Made by a program: the position numbers and the translations under genes
Notes under the pieces: model-generated
The model's input: the letters and a program-made list of their open reading frames with translations, nothing else
Databases searched by the model: none
Told to the model about the DNA's origin: nothing
Shown here: in pieces, positions 37,205-46,320 of the stretch
How positions within the stretch are numbered: position 1 is the first letter of the stretch
Layout of the letters: each line of letters begins with the position of its first letter
Origin: Polaribacter sp. HaHaR_3_91
Lineage (GTDB): Bacteria > Bacteroidota > Bacteroidia > Flavobacteriales > Flavobacteriaceae
Reading direction: 5' to 3'
NCBI RefSeq assembly: GCF_019278525.1
Contig: NZ_CP058986.1
Span: 1,391,001-1,455,000 of the forward strand
Length of the DNA stretch: 64,000 nucleotides

Positions 37205-38095
37205 TTGGATACTACAAATCAAAAATCGACAAACCTTAATAAATATATCAGTTCTTCTGGTATGTGCTCTCGTAGAGAGGCGGAAAAATTTATAAATGAA
37301 GGTAGAGTTACCATCAACGGTAAACCAACTCAATTAGGAAACCGAGTTGCTAAAAAAGATGTTGTAAAGTTAGACGGACGATTAGTAGAGCCTAAAAATG
37401 TTACGCTATATATTGCTTTAAATAAGCCAGTAGGTATTGTTTCTACTACCGATGATAGAGAACCAAATAACATTGTAAAACACGTTAATTACCCAGAAAG
37501 ATTATTTCCTATTGGCCGTTTAGATAAACCGTCTGAAGGATTAATTTTTTTAACAAATGATGGAGATATCGTTAACAAGATTCTACGTGCAGGTAACAAT
37601 CACGAGAAAGAGTACTTTGTTTCTGTAGATAAATCTATCACAGATGATTTTATTGATAAAATGGGGAGTGGAATTCCTATTTTAGGTACTATGACCAAAA
37701 AATGTTTGGTAGAAAAAGTAAGCGATAAAATTTTTAAAATCATTTTAACGCAAGGGTTAAACCGTCAAATTCGTAGAATGTGCGAATACTTAGATTACGA
37801 AGTAACTAAGTTAAAACGTACTAGAATAATGAATGTTGAACTTGGTTATCTACAATCTGGAGATTGGCGAGAATTAACAGATGAAGAAATGAAAGAAATT
37901 AATAAAATGATTTCGAGTTCATCAAAAACACAAGAAGCATCTGTAGTAAAAGAGAAGCCTAAAAAGCAAGTTTCTAAGAAAAAAGCAGCTCCTACTAAAA
38001 ACGATTTCAATAAAAAAAGTGCTTCTTTTAGAAAATCATCACCAAAAAGTAAAAGAAATAATGCTGGTGCTTCCTCTAAAAAGAAACGCTGGTAA
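37205..38095 (+). CDS. RluB/RsuA-family rRNA pseudouridine synthase
   Basis: A 296-aa enzyme that isomerises uridine in ribosomal RNA. An S4 RNA-binding domain (about residues 12-60, [18 protein letters not shown]) precedes the catalytic domain with Asp in [11 protein letters not shown] and later [20 protein letters not shown] (cited in part). A Lys/Ser-rich tail of about 60 residues ends the protein. The start is TTG at 37205: the S4 domain begins too early for the first internal ATG, and a -7 box lies just upstream. It is the RluB/RluE/RluF kind; the exact uridine is not decidable. Confidence 0.9.
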   Translation: MDTTNQKSTNLNKYISSSGMCSRREAEKFINEGRVTINGKPTQLGNRVAKKDVVKLDGRLVEPKNVTLYIALNKPVGIVSTTDDREPNNIVKHVNYPERLFPIGRLDKPSEGLIFLTNDGDIVNKILRAGNNHEKEYFVSVDKSITDDFIDKMGSGIPILGTMTKKCLVEKVSDKIFKIILTQGLNRQIRRMCEYLDYEVTKLKRTRIMNVELGYLQSGDWRELTDEEMKEINKMISSSSKTQEASVVKEKPKKQVSKKKAAPTKNDFNKKSASFRKSSPKSKRNNAGASSKKKRW

Positions 38096-38103
38096 TCTTT
38101 TTT

Positions 38104-38210
38104 GGGCGTTACCTTGTAGGTCAGGCTTTACGCTATATCTTTTTTAATAGCATGTATGCAAAAAGCATAAATACTATTAAAAAAGGATGCCACTGCAATC
38201 CTTAACGCAC
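38104..38210 (+). repeat. Three-stem dispersed element, copy 1
   Basis: This element begins 9 bp past the pseudouridine synthase stop. Stem 1 is GCGTT (38106-38110) with AACGC (38204-38208). Stem 2 is ACCT (38111-38114) with AGGT (38118-38121). Stem 3 is TTTTTTAATAG (38140-38150) with CTATTAAAAAA (38174-38184), capped by TATGC/GCATA (38155-38169). The unpaired core GGCTTTACGCTATATC and the 3-prime block GGATGCC...CAATCC are shared with the second copy at 63521. The stems differ between copies but pairing is kept. It may be a 3-prime UTR RNA, a terminator or a mobile palindromic repeat. Confidence 0.75.
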
Positions 38211-38291
38211 ATTTTAACCAACAAAAATAAATCCTTAACTTTTTGCCTTTTTTATAACAGTTCATTTTATTTATCAATTCTTAAATAATAG

Positions 38292-38299
38292 TATCTTTG
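38292..38299 (+). promoter_or_regulatory. -7 box upstream of tgt
   Basis: TATCTTTG matches TAnnTTTG, 118 bp before the tgt start, giving a leader of about 110 bases. No convincing -33 TTG is seen. Confidence 0.5.
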
Positions 38300-38305
38300 C
38301 AGGCA

Positions 38306-38397
38306 ATGAAATGGAATTTATTTAAAAAAATAAATAAATGAGAGAACCAGATAGTTATATAGGTTCTAAAGTTTTGTAATTAATTATAGTTACAAAA
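38306..38397 (+). other. tgt leader: 11-codon mini-ORF and two small hairpins
   Basis: ATG at 38306 opens an 11-residue frame (MKWNLFKKINK) closed by TGA at 38339-38341. Two hairpins follow: AGAACC (38343-38348) with GGTTCT (38362-38367), and TTTTGTAA (38372-38379) with TTACAAAA (38390-38397). This could be a regulatory leader for tgt, but small frames arise by chance in AT-rich DNA. Confidence 0.3.
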
Positions 38398-38416
38398 ATC
38401 ATCAAAAATTAAACGA

Positions 38417-39547
38417 TTGAAATTCGACTTAAAAATTACCGACCCAAAAAGTAAGGCAAGAGCAGGAGTAATAACTACTGATCACGGAGTAATAGAAACT
38501 CCTATTTTTATGCCTGTGGGAACTGTTGGAACCGTAAAGGGAGTACATCAAACAGAATTAAAAAACGACATAAATCCTGATATTATTTTAGGAAATACAT
38601 ATCACTTATACTTACGTCCTGGTTTAGATATTTTAGAAAAAGCAGGTGGTTTGCACAAGTTTATGAATTGGGATAGAAATATTCTTACAGATTCTGGTGG
38701 TTACCAAGTATATTCTCTTTCTGGAAGAAGGAAAATAAACGAAGAAGGAGTAAAGTTTAAAAGTCATATAGATGGTTCTACGCATCATTTTACACCAGAA
38801 AATGTAATGGAAACGCAAAGAACTATTGGTGCAGACATTATTATGGCATTTGATGAGTGTACTCCATATCCTTGTGATTATAATTACGCAAAACGATCTA
38901 TGCATATGACACATAGATGGTTAACGAGATGTATCAACCACTTAGATAAATTACCTTATAAATACGGTTTCGAGCAAACTTTTATGCCAATTGTACAAGG
39001 TAGTACGTATAAAGATTTACGTAGACAATCTGCAGAATATATTGCAAATTCCGGTCAGCAAGCAAATGCAATTGGCGGACTTTCAGTAGGGGAACCTGCG
39101 GAAGAAATGTATGCAATGACGGAGGTTGTTACAGAAATTTTACCAGAAGATAAGCCAAGGTATTTAATGGGAGTTGGTACTCCAATTAACATTTTAGAGA
39201 ATATTGCTTTAGGTATCGATATGTTCGATTGTGTAATGCCAACAAGAAATGCTAGAAACGGAATGTTGTTTACAGCACACGGTTCTATCAATATTAAAAA
39301 TAAAAAATGGGCAGAAGATTTTAGTCCAATAGACGATATGGGAATTACAGGAGTAGACACCATGTATTCTAAAGCCTATTTACGCCATTTATTTGCAGCA
39401 AAAGAAATGTTAGGAAAACAGATTGCCTCAATTCATAATTTAGGTTTCTATGTTTGGTTAACACGCGAAGCAAGAAAACATATCTTAGCAGGAGATTTTA
39501 GAGAGTGGAAAGATATGATGGTAAAACAAATGGATAAACGTTTGTAA
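38417..39547 (+). CDS. tgt: Queuine/preQ1 tRNA-guanine transglycosylase
   Basis: A 376-aa enzyme that swaps guanine-34 for preQ1 in tRNAs with GUN anticodons. Asp92 (LTDSGGYQ) and the nucleophile Asp271 (FDCVMPTRNARNG) are present. The TTG start gives the normal MKFDL-type N-terminus. Oddly, the C-terminal zinc site is gone: the positions of the three E. coli Cys ligands (302, 304, 307) align without gaps to Gly309, Thr311 and Asp314, while the His ligand is kept as His340. The fold otherwise looks whole, so the enzyme is probably active without that zinc. The permease gene begins 39 bp downstream. Confidence 0.96.
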   Translation: MKFDLKITDPKSKARAGVITTDHGVIETPIFMPVGTVGTVKGVHQTELKNDINPDIILGNTYHLYLRPGLDILEKAGGLHKFMNWDRNILTDSGGYQVYSLSGRRKINEEGVKFKSHIDGSTHHFTPENVMETQRTIGADIIMAFDECTPYPCDYNYAKRSMHMTHRWLTRCINHLDKLPYKYGFEQTFMPIVQGSTYKDLRRQSAEYIANSGQQANAIGGLSVGEPAEEMYAMTEVVTEILPEDKPRYLMGVGTPINILENIALGIDMFDCVMPTRNARNGMLFTAHGSINIKNKKWAEDFSPIDDMGITGVDTMYSKAYLRHLFAAKEMLGKQIASIHNLGFYVWLTREARKHILAGDFREWKDMMVKQMDKRL

Positions 39548-39586
39548 TTATTTACATATTCTAAATTACAAAATAAAGCTACGCTT

Positions 39587-40684
39587 TTGAAAATAATAGA
39601 CTGGTACATATTAAAACGATTTTTGGTAACTTTCTTGTTCACCTTATTAATCTTGATTCCTATTGCTATTGCCATAGATATATCAGAAAAGATTGATAAC
39701 TTTTTAGAGCATGCAGATTTAGGATTGTACCAAATTATAGATGAATATTACAAGAATTTTATCATCTATTATGCCAATACATTTATGCCTTTGGCATTAT
39801 TTATTGCTGTAATTTTATTTACTTCTAAACTATCTAATAATACCGAAATTATTGCCATTACAAATGCAAGAGTTTCATTTACACGTTTTTTATATCCTTA
39901 TTTTGTTGGAGCTAGTTTAGTAACAATTATTTCTTTAGGAATGAATCATTTTGTGGTTCCTAATAGTAGTAAGGAAAGAAAAAAGTTTGAAAGAGAGTAT
40001 ATTAAAAGTAACAGGCAAAAGCACGAGTTAAAATATGTAAGAGAATTTAGTTTGCAACTTACAGATAGCACCTACATCTTTATACGTAGTTTTGATACAG
40101 AATCTAATTCAGGTTATGATTTTACATCAGAAGTATATGATGGTATAGAAATGAAATCGAAACTAGTTGCTGATAGAATAAGTTATAAAAAAACCGATTC
40201 TACTTCTACTTTTACCTTATCTAATTGGAAATTACGTAAAATTTTTAAAGACAGAGATAGTATATTTTCAGGGAGTAAAATAGATACTGTTTTTAACTTT
40301 ACACCAAGAGATTTAATTTATAAATCTGCCTTAGCACAAGAAATGCCTTCTGGAGAATTACAAGAATTTATTGGTGTTTCTAAAAAGAGAGGTGTTAAAA
40401 ACTTAAATGCATATCTAGTAGAGTTTTATAAAAGAACAAGCTTACCAATAGCTTCTTATATTTTAACAATTATTGCTGTTGCTTTGGCTTTTAGAAAAAG
40501 AAGAGGTGGTACTGGAGTCAATTTGGCTATAGGAATTGGGCTCATGTTTATGTACGTTTTCTTAATGAAAATAGCTGAGGTTTTAGGTGCTGTTGCTGGT
40601 GTTAACTCTCTACTGTATGTTTGGCTTCCGAATATTGTTTTTGGCTGCGTAGCTATTTATCTCTACTATAATGCAAGAAAATAA
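39587..40684 (+). CDS. LptF/LptG-family lipopolysaccharide export permease
   Basis: A 365-aa inner-membrane protein of the LptF/LptG family, part of the LptBFG transporter that extracts lipopolysaccharide. Helices lie at about residues 13-30, 57-75 and 100-120, then a periplasmic domain of about 150 residues, then three C-terminal helices (about 285-360). YILKRFLVTFLFT at the start and YKRTSLPIASYILTI near the C-terminal helices are typical. The start is TTG at 39587, giving MKIIDWYILKRF. Its last 14 bp overlap the next gene, implying coupling. Confidence 0.88.
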   Translation: MKIIDWYILKRFLVTFLFTLLILIPIAIAIDISEKIDNFLEHADLGLYQIIDEYYKNFIIYYANTFMPLALFIAVILFTSKLSNNTEIIAITNARVSFTRFLYPYFVGASLVTIISLGMNHFVVPNSSKERKKFEREYIKSNRQKHELKYVREFSLQLTDSTYIFIRSFDTESNSGYDFTSEVYDGIEMKSKLVADRISYKKTDSTSTFTLSNWKLRKIFKDRDSIFSGSKIDTVFNFTPRDLIYKSALAQEMPSGELQEFIGVSKKRGVKNLNAYLVEFYKRTSLPIASYILTIIAVALAFRKRRGGTGVNLAIGIGLMFMYVFLMKIAEVLGAVAGVNSLLYVWLPNIVFGCVAIYLYYNARK

Positions 40685-41585
40685 GTTAAACAATTATTTA
40701 CAGTTACACCTTATCGTTTTTATTTGGGGGTTTACTGCAATTTTAGGCGCATTAATTAGCTTAGATGCCATACCGTTAGTTTGGTACAGAATGTCTTTAG
40801 CGGTACTTTTTATTGTACTTTATTTTATTATCAAAAAAAAATCATTTAAAGTTGACAAAAAAGGACTTTTAAAGTTCTTTGTAACAGGAGTTATCATTGC
40901 CCTACATTGGATTTTTTTCTTTAAAGCCATAAAGGTTTCTAATGTTTCTGTTGCGCTAGTAACTATAAGTACTGGTGCATTTTTTGCCGCTTTAATAGAA
41001 CCTATTTTCTATAAAAGAAGAATTAATCCATTAGAAATGGTGTTGGGCTTAATTGTTATTTTTGGGCTTTATATCATCTTTAATTTTGAGAGTCAATATA
41101 AATTAGGAATTATCTATGCGTTAATTGCATCTTTTTTAAGTGCATTGTTCTCTGTGTTTAATGGTCTTTTTATTAAAGAATATGCTGCAAATACAATATC
41201 ATTATATCAATTAGTTTTTGGGGTGCTTTTTATAACTGTTTATCTTTTAGTTACAAATGGTTTCTCTGTCTCTTTTTTTATAATTCCAACTTCAGATTGG
41301 ATATACCTTTTAATTTTAAGTAGTATCTGTACGGCGTATGCATTTATAGCTTCTGTTAAAATAATGAAATATATATCGCCATATACGGTAATGCTAACCA
41401 TTAATTTAGAACCTATTTATGCAATTGTTTTAGCATTATTTATATTTGGTGAAAAAGAAAAAATGAATCCAGAATTTTATTTTGGAGCATTTATAGTACT
41501 CTTTGTAGTTTTATTAAACGGAATTATAAAGAATAAAACGGTGATAAGAAATAAAATTAAAGCAAAGACTGTTAGAAAAAAGTAA
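40671..41585 (+). CDS. EamA/DMT-family transporter
   Basis: A 304-aa membrane protein with ten predicted helices in two EamA repeats (about residues 8-135 and 145-285). FIWGFTAILGALISLDAIPLVWYRM, quoted in part, matches the first repeat, and LEPIYAIVLALFIFGE the second. The drug/metabolite transporter superfamily exports amino acids or other small metabolites. It overlaps the LptF/G-like gene by 14 bp. The substrate is unknown. Confidence 0.88.
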   Translation: MQENKLNNYLQLHLIVFIWGFTAILGALISLDAIPLVWYRMSLAVLFIVLYFIIKKKSFKVDKKGLLKFFVTGVIIALHWIFFFKAIKVSNVSVALVTISTGAFFAALIEPIFYKRRINPLEMVLGLIVIFGLYIIFNFESQYKLGIIYALIASFLSALFSVFNGLFIKEYAANTISLYQLVFGVLFITVYLLVTNGFSVSFFIIPTSDWIYLLILSSICTAYAFIASVKIMKYISPYTVMLTINLEPIYAIVLALFIFGEKEKMNPEFYFGAFIVLFVVLLNGIIKNKTVIRNKIKAKTVRKK

Positions 41586-41617
41586 CTTCTTTTTAAAAAA
41601 AACAACTAATTTTATAG

Positions 41618-41625
41618 TATGTTTG
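41618..41625 (+). promoter_or_regulatory. -7 box upstream of accA
   Basis: TATGTTTG matches TAnnTTTG, 34 bp before the accA ATG. The -33 region is T/A-rich without a clean TTG. Confidence 0.5.
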
Positions 41626-41659
41626 TCTATTCAAACAACTAAAATCAAATAATTACAAT

Positions 41660-42613
41660 ATGGAATATTTAGATTTTGAAATGCCTATTAAAGAGCTTTT
41701 AGATCAACTAGATAAATGCCAAATAATTGGTAAAGAAAGTGATGTAGATGTAAGTGCTACTTGTAAGAAAATCGAAAAGAAATTAGACAAAGCTAAGAAA
41801 GATATATATAAGAACTTAACACCTTGGCAAAGAGTTCAATTATCTAGACACCCTAATAGACCTTATACTTTAGATTATATTAAAGCTATTTGCGGAAACA
41901 CCTTTATGGAGCTTCATGGAGATAGAAATGTAAAGGATGATAAAGCCATGATTGGTGGTTTGGGTAAAATTGGAGATCAGTCTTTTATGTTTATTGGTCA
42001 ACAAAAAGGGTACAATACAAAAACGCGTCAGTATAGAAACTTTGGGATGGCAAACCCTGAAGGTTACAGAAAAGCGTTGCGTTTAATGAAAATGGCAGAG
42101 AAGTTTGGTATTCCTGTGGTTACTTTATTAGATACACCTGGTGCATATCCTGGTTTAGAAGCAGAAGAGCGTGGACAAGGAGAAGCTATTGCTAGAAATA
42201 TTTTAGAAATGACTCGTTTAAAAACACCAATTATTACAGTTGTTATTGGAGAAGGAGCTTCTGGTGGTGCTGTAGGTATTGGAGTAGGTGATAGAGTTTA
42301 TATGATGGAAAATACTTGGTATACTGTTATTTCTCCGGAATCTTGTTCTTCTATTTTATGGAGAAGTTGGGAATATAAAGAACAAGCTGCTGCTGCATTA
42401 AAGTTAACAGGTACAGATATGAAGAAGTTAAAATTAATTGACGGAATTATAGCTGAACCAATAGGTGGAGCGCATACTGATAGAGAAGGAGCTTTTAAAG
42501 CGGTACAAGAACAAATTCTTACTGCATTTGATGAGTTAAAAGATTTAAATGATACGGATTTAGTTTCTCAAAGAATGGATAAATATGCTGCAATGGGAGT
42601 TTACAAAGAGTAA
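41660..42613 (+). CDS. accA: Acetyl-CoA carboxylase carboxyltransferase subunit alpha
   Basis: A 317-aa subunit of the heteromeric acetyl-CoA carboxylase, which makes malonyl-CoA for fatty-acid synthesis. Hallmarks are [43 protein letters not shown], here in two pieces of the same motif, and [15 protein letters not shown]. Length is normal. It has its own promoter and ends at a strong two-way terminator. Confidence 0.98.
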   Translation: MEYLDFEMPIKELLDQLDKCQIIGKESDVDVSATCKKIEKKLDKAKKDIYKNLTPWQRVQLSRHPNRPYTLDYIKAICGNTFMELHGDRNVKDDKAMIGGLGKIGDQSFMFIGQQKGYNTKTRQYRNFGMANPEGYRKALRLMKMAEKFGIPVVTLLDTPGAYPGLEAEERGQGEAIARNILEMTRLKTPIITVVIGEGASGGAVGIGVGDRVYMMENTWYTVISPESCSSILWRSWEYKEQAAAALKLTGTDMKKLKLIDGIIAEPIGGAHTDREGAFKAVQEQILTAFDELKDLNDTDLVSQRMDKYAAMGVYKE

Positions 42614-42631
42614 TCTCTTATTACTAAGCAC

Positions 42632-42670
42632 AAAAAAAGGCGAAATCTACATGTAGATTTCGCCTTTTTT
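42632..42670. terminator. Bidirectional terminator between accA and the TlpA-like gene
   Basis: A near-perfect palindrome centred at 42651/42652: AAAAAAGGCGAAATCTACA followed by its reverse complement to 42670. The A-run and T-run suit both convergent transcripts. Confidence 0.9.
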
Positions 42671-42686
42671 AGGAATTTATATTTAA

Positions 42687-43718
42687 TTATATATTATCTA
42701 AAGACTCTAATAAAGATTTTAATCTAGGATCTGAAGGTCTTGGTGCATTTGCTTCTACAATATTTCCTTGTGGATCAATTAAAATAAATCTTGGAATACC
42801 AGAAATTTGATACGCTTGCTGAAAACTAAAATCTTGTCCTGCCCAAAGTTGAACACCACTTAATTCTTTGTCTTTTACAAAGTCTCTCCATTTTTTTTCT
42901 GCAGCTTCCCAAGAACCACCACTTCTTCTAGACTCGTCAGTAGAAATACTAACAAATTCTATATTTTTATTATGAAATTCTTTTTCTATACTTTTTAAAG
43001 AAGGTATTTCTCTAATACAAGGTCCGCACCAAGTAGCCCAAACATCTATATATACATATTTTCCTTTAAAAGAATCTAAAGATTTTTTACCACCTTTAAC
43101 ATCTACATAATTTTCAAATTTAGGAGAAACGTTTCCTTTTCCCATACTTTTATTTGATACATACGTTTTTTCAAAGTACTCAAACATTTGTGTGTTTTGT
43201 TTAGAAGCCATATCTACTAAAGAACTATCTAAATCATCATAAGACGATAAAATACTATCAAAATCTTTTTTTAATGAGGTCATTTTAGCTTCGAAAGCTT
43301 CTTGGTCTAAAGCAAAAAGATCTGCAGGGTTTCCTATATTCTCACTTTGTTCTAATTGTGCAATGATAAAATTAGAGTTAGAAGATCCAGCTCCTGAATA
43401 CTTGAAACTTTTCATGAATTCTTCAGAATCACCTTTTACCGTAATGTCAAACCCATTTTTTAAATATAATGGAGCTCTTTTTTGAGCACTAGTTTGAAAT
43501 GTATAAACATCTACTTTTGGCACTTTTAAGGTGTCTTTAAAAGAACCATCTTTATTAATTGTAATTGTTTTAAGGATACCTGTTCTACTAGAAATTGTTA
43601 GAATAGAATCTGTGTTATTTTCTAATTTACCAGATAAAGAAACGTATTCTTTAGAATGTTCTTTTGTACAAGAAGCAATTGCTAATAGTGTAAAAAGTGC
43701 AAGTGTTAATTTTTTCAT
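42687..43718 (-). CDS. TlpA-like thioredoxin-fold lipoprotein
   Basis: A 343-aa lipoprotein (lipobox AIASC, Cys about residue 17). An N-terminal beta-rich DUF4369-like domain precedes a C-terminal TlpA/AhpC-TSA thioredoxin domain with the redox pair WCGPC (in VWATWCGPCIREIPSL) and the cis-Pro in SGIPRFIL. It probably reduces or handles disulfides of envelope proteins, as TlpA/ResA relatives do in cytochrome c maturation. The partner is unknown. A minus-strand -7 box lies 25 bp before the ATG. Confidence 0.9.
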   Translation of the reverse strand: MKKLTLALFTLLAIASCTKEHSKEYVSLSGKLENNTDSILTISSRTGILKTITINKDGSFKDTLKVPKVDVYTFQTSAQKRAPLYLKNGFDITVKGDSEEFMKSFKYSGAGSSNSNFIIAQLEQSENIGNPADLFALDQEAFEAKMTSLKKDFDSILSSYDDLDSSLVDMASKQNTQMFEYFEKTYVSNKSMGKGNVSPKFENYVDVKGGKKSLDSFKGKYVYIDVWATWCGPCIREIPSLKSIEKEFHNKNIEFVSISTDESRRSGGSWEAAEKKWRDFVKDKELSGVQLWAGQDFSFQQAYQISGIPRFILIDPQGNIVEANAPRPSDPRLKSLLESLDNI

Positions 43719-43742
43719 TTTTTTTATGCTTAAATTTAATTA

Positions 43743-43750
43743 CAAATATA
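43743..43750 (-). promoter_or_regulatory. -7 box for the TlpA-like gene
   Basis: On the minus strand this reads TATATTTG, an exact TAnnTTTG match, 25 bp before the start codon. No -33 TTG is visible. Confidence 0.55.
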
Positions 43751-43941
43751 TGGTATATGTGTAAATAAAATAGTTAAATAATTTACAAGAATGCAATCGA
43801 AATTACTTTTAGAATAGCAATTAAAAAAATTAGCAACCTTTTTATTTAAATTCTCTTCTATTAGATTTTACTAAAATTAAAGATTTTTTTCTTCGGATAA
43901 AAAAGTTGGCACTTTTGAATACTGAAATGAAAAGAATAAAA

Positions 43942-43983
43942 AAAAACTCTAGTTCTTATTTAGTTGATAAGATCTAGAGTTTT
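43942..43983 (-). terminator. Terminator of the NYN-LOTUS gene
   Basis: AAAACTCTAG (43943-43952) pairs with CTAGAGTTTT (43974-43983), with an inner CTTAT/ATAAG. On the minus strand a run of about nine T follows. The rest of the 369-bp gap (43751-44087) holds nothing else I recognise. Confidence 0.75.
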
Positions 43984-44087
43984 ATAGTAGAAGAAAAGGT
44001 GCTTTATAATATGATATTATTGCAATTTCTTAATTTGTTGCTTTTTTAATTATTGGTTTAAGGCAATTGCTTAAGTAAAACCTTAAA

Positions 44088-44825
44088 CTATTTATTTTTT
44101 ACAAAAATTAATTTGTGTCTGCTCTTGGAGTTTTCTCTTTGGTCTAAGTCAAATTTACCAATAGACTTAATAAGCGGAGTTAATTTGTCAAAACCATAAT
44201 TTCTTGAATCGAAATTAGGTTGTTTTTTCTGAAGTAAACTACCTACATCACCAAGAAATGCCCAACCTTCTTCATCAGATAAATCTGAAATAGTAGAAGA
44301 GATTAGTTTAATTACTTTTGACGTTATTTTGTCAACGCTATCTTTTTCATTTTCTTTTGTGCTAACACTTTCTTTCTTTTCGGTTTGCTTTCTAAGAATT
44401 TCTATATAGATAAATTTATCACAAGCAACAATAAAGGGCGTTGGAGTTTTTTTCTCTCCAATACCAATAACTTGCTGACCTGCTTCTCTTAATCGAGTTG
44501 CTAGTTTTGTAAAATCGCTATCACTAGAAACTAAGCAAAAACCATTTACTTTTTCTGAATATAGAATATCCATCGCATCAATGATCATGGCAGAGTCGGT
44601 GGCATTTTTTCCGGTAGTATATGCGTATTGCTGTATAGGAGTAATAGCATTTTGTAACAGTAAATTTTTCCATTTAGACAAATGCGGACTCGTCCAATCT
44701 CCATAAATTCTTTTAATAGTTGGGTTGCCATACTTTGCAATTTCTTCCATCATTTCCTTAACGTGAGCAGACGGTATGTTGTCTCCGTCTATAAGTACTG
44801 CTAAATTTATATTGTTTTGGGCCAT
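44088..44825 (-). CDS. NYN-domain nuclease-like protein with C-terminal LOTUS/OST-HTH domain
   Basis: A 245-aa protein. The N-terminal NYN (PIN-like) domain spans about residues 6-145, with the acidic metal site residues in VLIDGDNIPS, KNATDSAMIIDAMD and SSDSDFTKL. The C-terminal part (about 165-245, VIKLISSTISDLSDEEGW then FDKLTPLIKSIGKFDL) fits the OST-HTH/LOTUS RNA-binding domain. Together they suggest an RNA- or G-quadruplex-binding ribonuclease of the limkain-like kind. The biological target is unknown. It has its own terminator. Confidence 0.85.
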   Translation of the reverse strand: MAQNNINLAVLIDGDNIPSAHVKEMMEEIAKYGNPTIKRIYGDWTSPHLSKWKNLLLQNAITPIQQYAYTTGKNATDSAMIIDAMDILYSEKVNGFCLVSSDSDFTKLATRLREAGQQVIGIGEKKTPTPFIVACDKFIYIEILRKQTEKKESVSTKENEKDSVDKITSKVIKLISSTISDLSDEEGWAFLGDVGSLLQKKQPNFDSRNYGFDKLTPLIKSIGKFDLDQRENSKSRHKLIFVKNK

Positions 44826-44973
44826 TTTTTTATTTTGTAATTACAAAGAACAGAAGTACATCCTGTATTTTTTTTATTCTATTAATTATTAGTAAAAAGT
44901 AAAGTTAGTTTTTTGAGGTGATAAAATCAACAAGTACTAAATATTTGTTTTTTGTCATAATTGAACAATAAAA

Positions 44974-46134
44974 CTAATTTAAAGTTTTCATTTTTACTTT
45001 AAACATTTTTGCAGCAGATGTGTAGCCTCCTTCTGTACCATCTACAAAGTGTGCGTGTTTTGTTTTTCTATCTAACACGTAACAAGACATTACGGAAGCG
45101 TGTGTTACATGGATGCCATAAATAATTTTATTTTCTTTTTCTAGTTGATTTAGGTAGGTTGTAAAAAGATCTATTTTAGGTTGTTCTGCTGTAAATATTG
45201 TATTAATCATGCCGTCTAACATAAAAGTATGTGATAATTGACCAATTTGATTTAAGTATTGCTTTCCATCTTCAGACATGTTAAAGTACCATTTACCAAT
45301 CAAAGTTTTAAACCAATTTTTTAATAAATATTTAAAGTTATTATTGGCAAGTGTAACTTTCATTTCTTCCCATATTTTAGAAATGCTAAAATTTAATTTT
45401 AAATTTTTCGATTTTATAGGTTGCCTATTGTTGAAGGTGCCAAAAATAGTATCCATTTTTATAAGTACATCTCTATAAATAGCTCTTTGATCATTTTCGT
45501 TTACCGTATCTAACAATAAACAAATCACTTTCTTTTGGGTTTGTCTTGGGTTTATTTCTTTCCACCTACATTCCATCCCTTCTAAGTTTAAAAGGTCTTT
45601 TTTAAAATCAATATCTTCTATTTTTGTAAAAGTACTTTTAATGATTTCTTCTGCTTTTTTTAAACCGTTTCCTAAAATAATAGGAATTGCTAATTGATCT
45701 GTTAGTTGGTGTTTTACTATTTTTAGATTAGCTTTTTTTTCTGATAATTCTTCTATAGAAATATGTCCAACCCTAAGTATTAAATCGATGTTTTTTTTAA
45801 TATGAAGACTGTAATTTTCTAAAACCAAGGTAATTTTATTTAGAAGTAACGCTGGTATAATAAAAGTAGCGCCATCTCCTCCAAAAAAATATGGGATTTC
45901 TATGTTTTTCTTCTCTTTTCTAATGGTGTTTAATACAGAAATTATTGCTCCGGTTGCTGTTAAGTTTATTTGATGATGTTTTCCTTCATCAACAGCTTTG
46001 GTAGAATTTTTAATATCAACAACTACTACATGCCAAGTATTTGGTAATTCTGAGAAATCAGATTCATCTGCTAATAAATCAACGAGTGTTTTACTAGAAC
46101 TTTTTAATTGGGTGTAATATTTTATATTTTCCAT
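44974..46134 (-). CDS. DUF3095 family protein, cyclase-like
   Basis: A 386-aa soluble protein of the DUF3095 family. The first half resembles the class III nucleotide cyclase fold: WHVVVVDIKNST places Asp40 where the first metal-binding Asp of cyclases lies, and FGGDGAT (residues 84-90) resembles the second metal/turn motif. The C-terminal half (about 245-386) is a separate conserved domain with HVTHASVMSCYV. No product is known for the family to my knowledge. Cyclase activity is an inference from the two motifs. Confidence 0.75.
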   Translation of the reverse strand: MENIKYYTQLKSSSKTLVDLLADESDFSELPNTWHVVVVDIKNSTKAVDEGKHHQINLTATGAIISVLNTIRKEKKNIEIPYFFGGDGATFIIPALLLNKITLVLENYSLHIKKNIDLILRVGHISIEELSEKKANLKIVKHQLTDQLAIPIILGNGLKKAEEIIKSTFTKIEDIDFKKDLLNLEGMECRWKEINPRQTQKKVICLLLDTVNENDQRAIYRDVLIKMDTIFGTFNNRQPIKSKNLKLNFSISKIWEEMKVTLANNNFKYLLKNWFKTLIGKWYFNMSEDGKQYLNQIGQLSHTFMLDGMINTIFTAEQPKIDLFTTYLNQLEKENKIIYGIHVTHASVMSCYVLDRKTKHAHFVDGTEGGYTSAAKMFKVKMKTLN

Positions 46135-46252
46135 TATTGTAAATACAGATTAATGAGATATATGTGTCGTTTGCTAAGTTAGTTTTTTTTAAAATAAATA
46201 AGAAGTTAAATAAGATGTGGGTTTGTTAGTATAATGAAAAGGTTGAAACAAA

Positions 46253-46286
46253 AAAAAATCTCAAAATGTATATTTTGAGATTTTTT
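46253..46286. terminator. Terminator of the M64 peptidase side of the gap
   Basis: AAAAAATCTCAAAAT (46253-46267) pairs over 15 bp with ATTTTGAGATTTTTT (46272-46286) around GTAT. It lies 34 bp past the peptidase stop on the minus strand and has a T-run there. Confidence 0.85.
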
Positions 46287-46320
46287 GAAACTAATTTTAT
46301 GTTTTAAAAAAGGAACGTTT

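Noticed and set aside
38306..38397. preQ1 riboswitch upstream of tgt
   Set aside because: The leader lacks the C-rich loop and A-rich pseudoknot tail of preQ1-I and has no preQ1-II layout, so I list it only as an unassigned leader.
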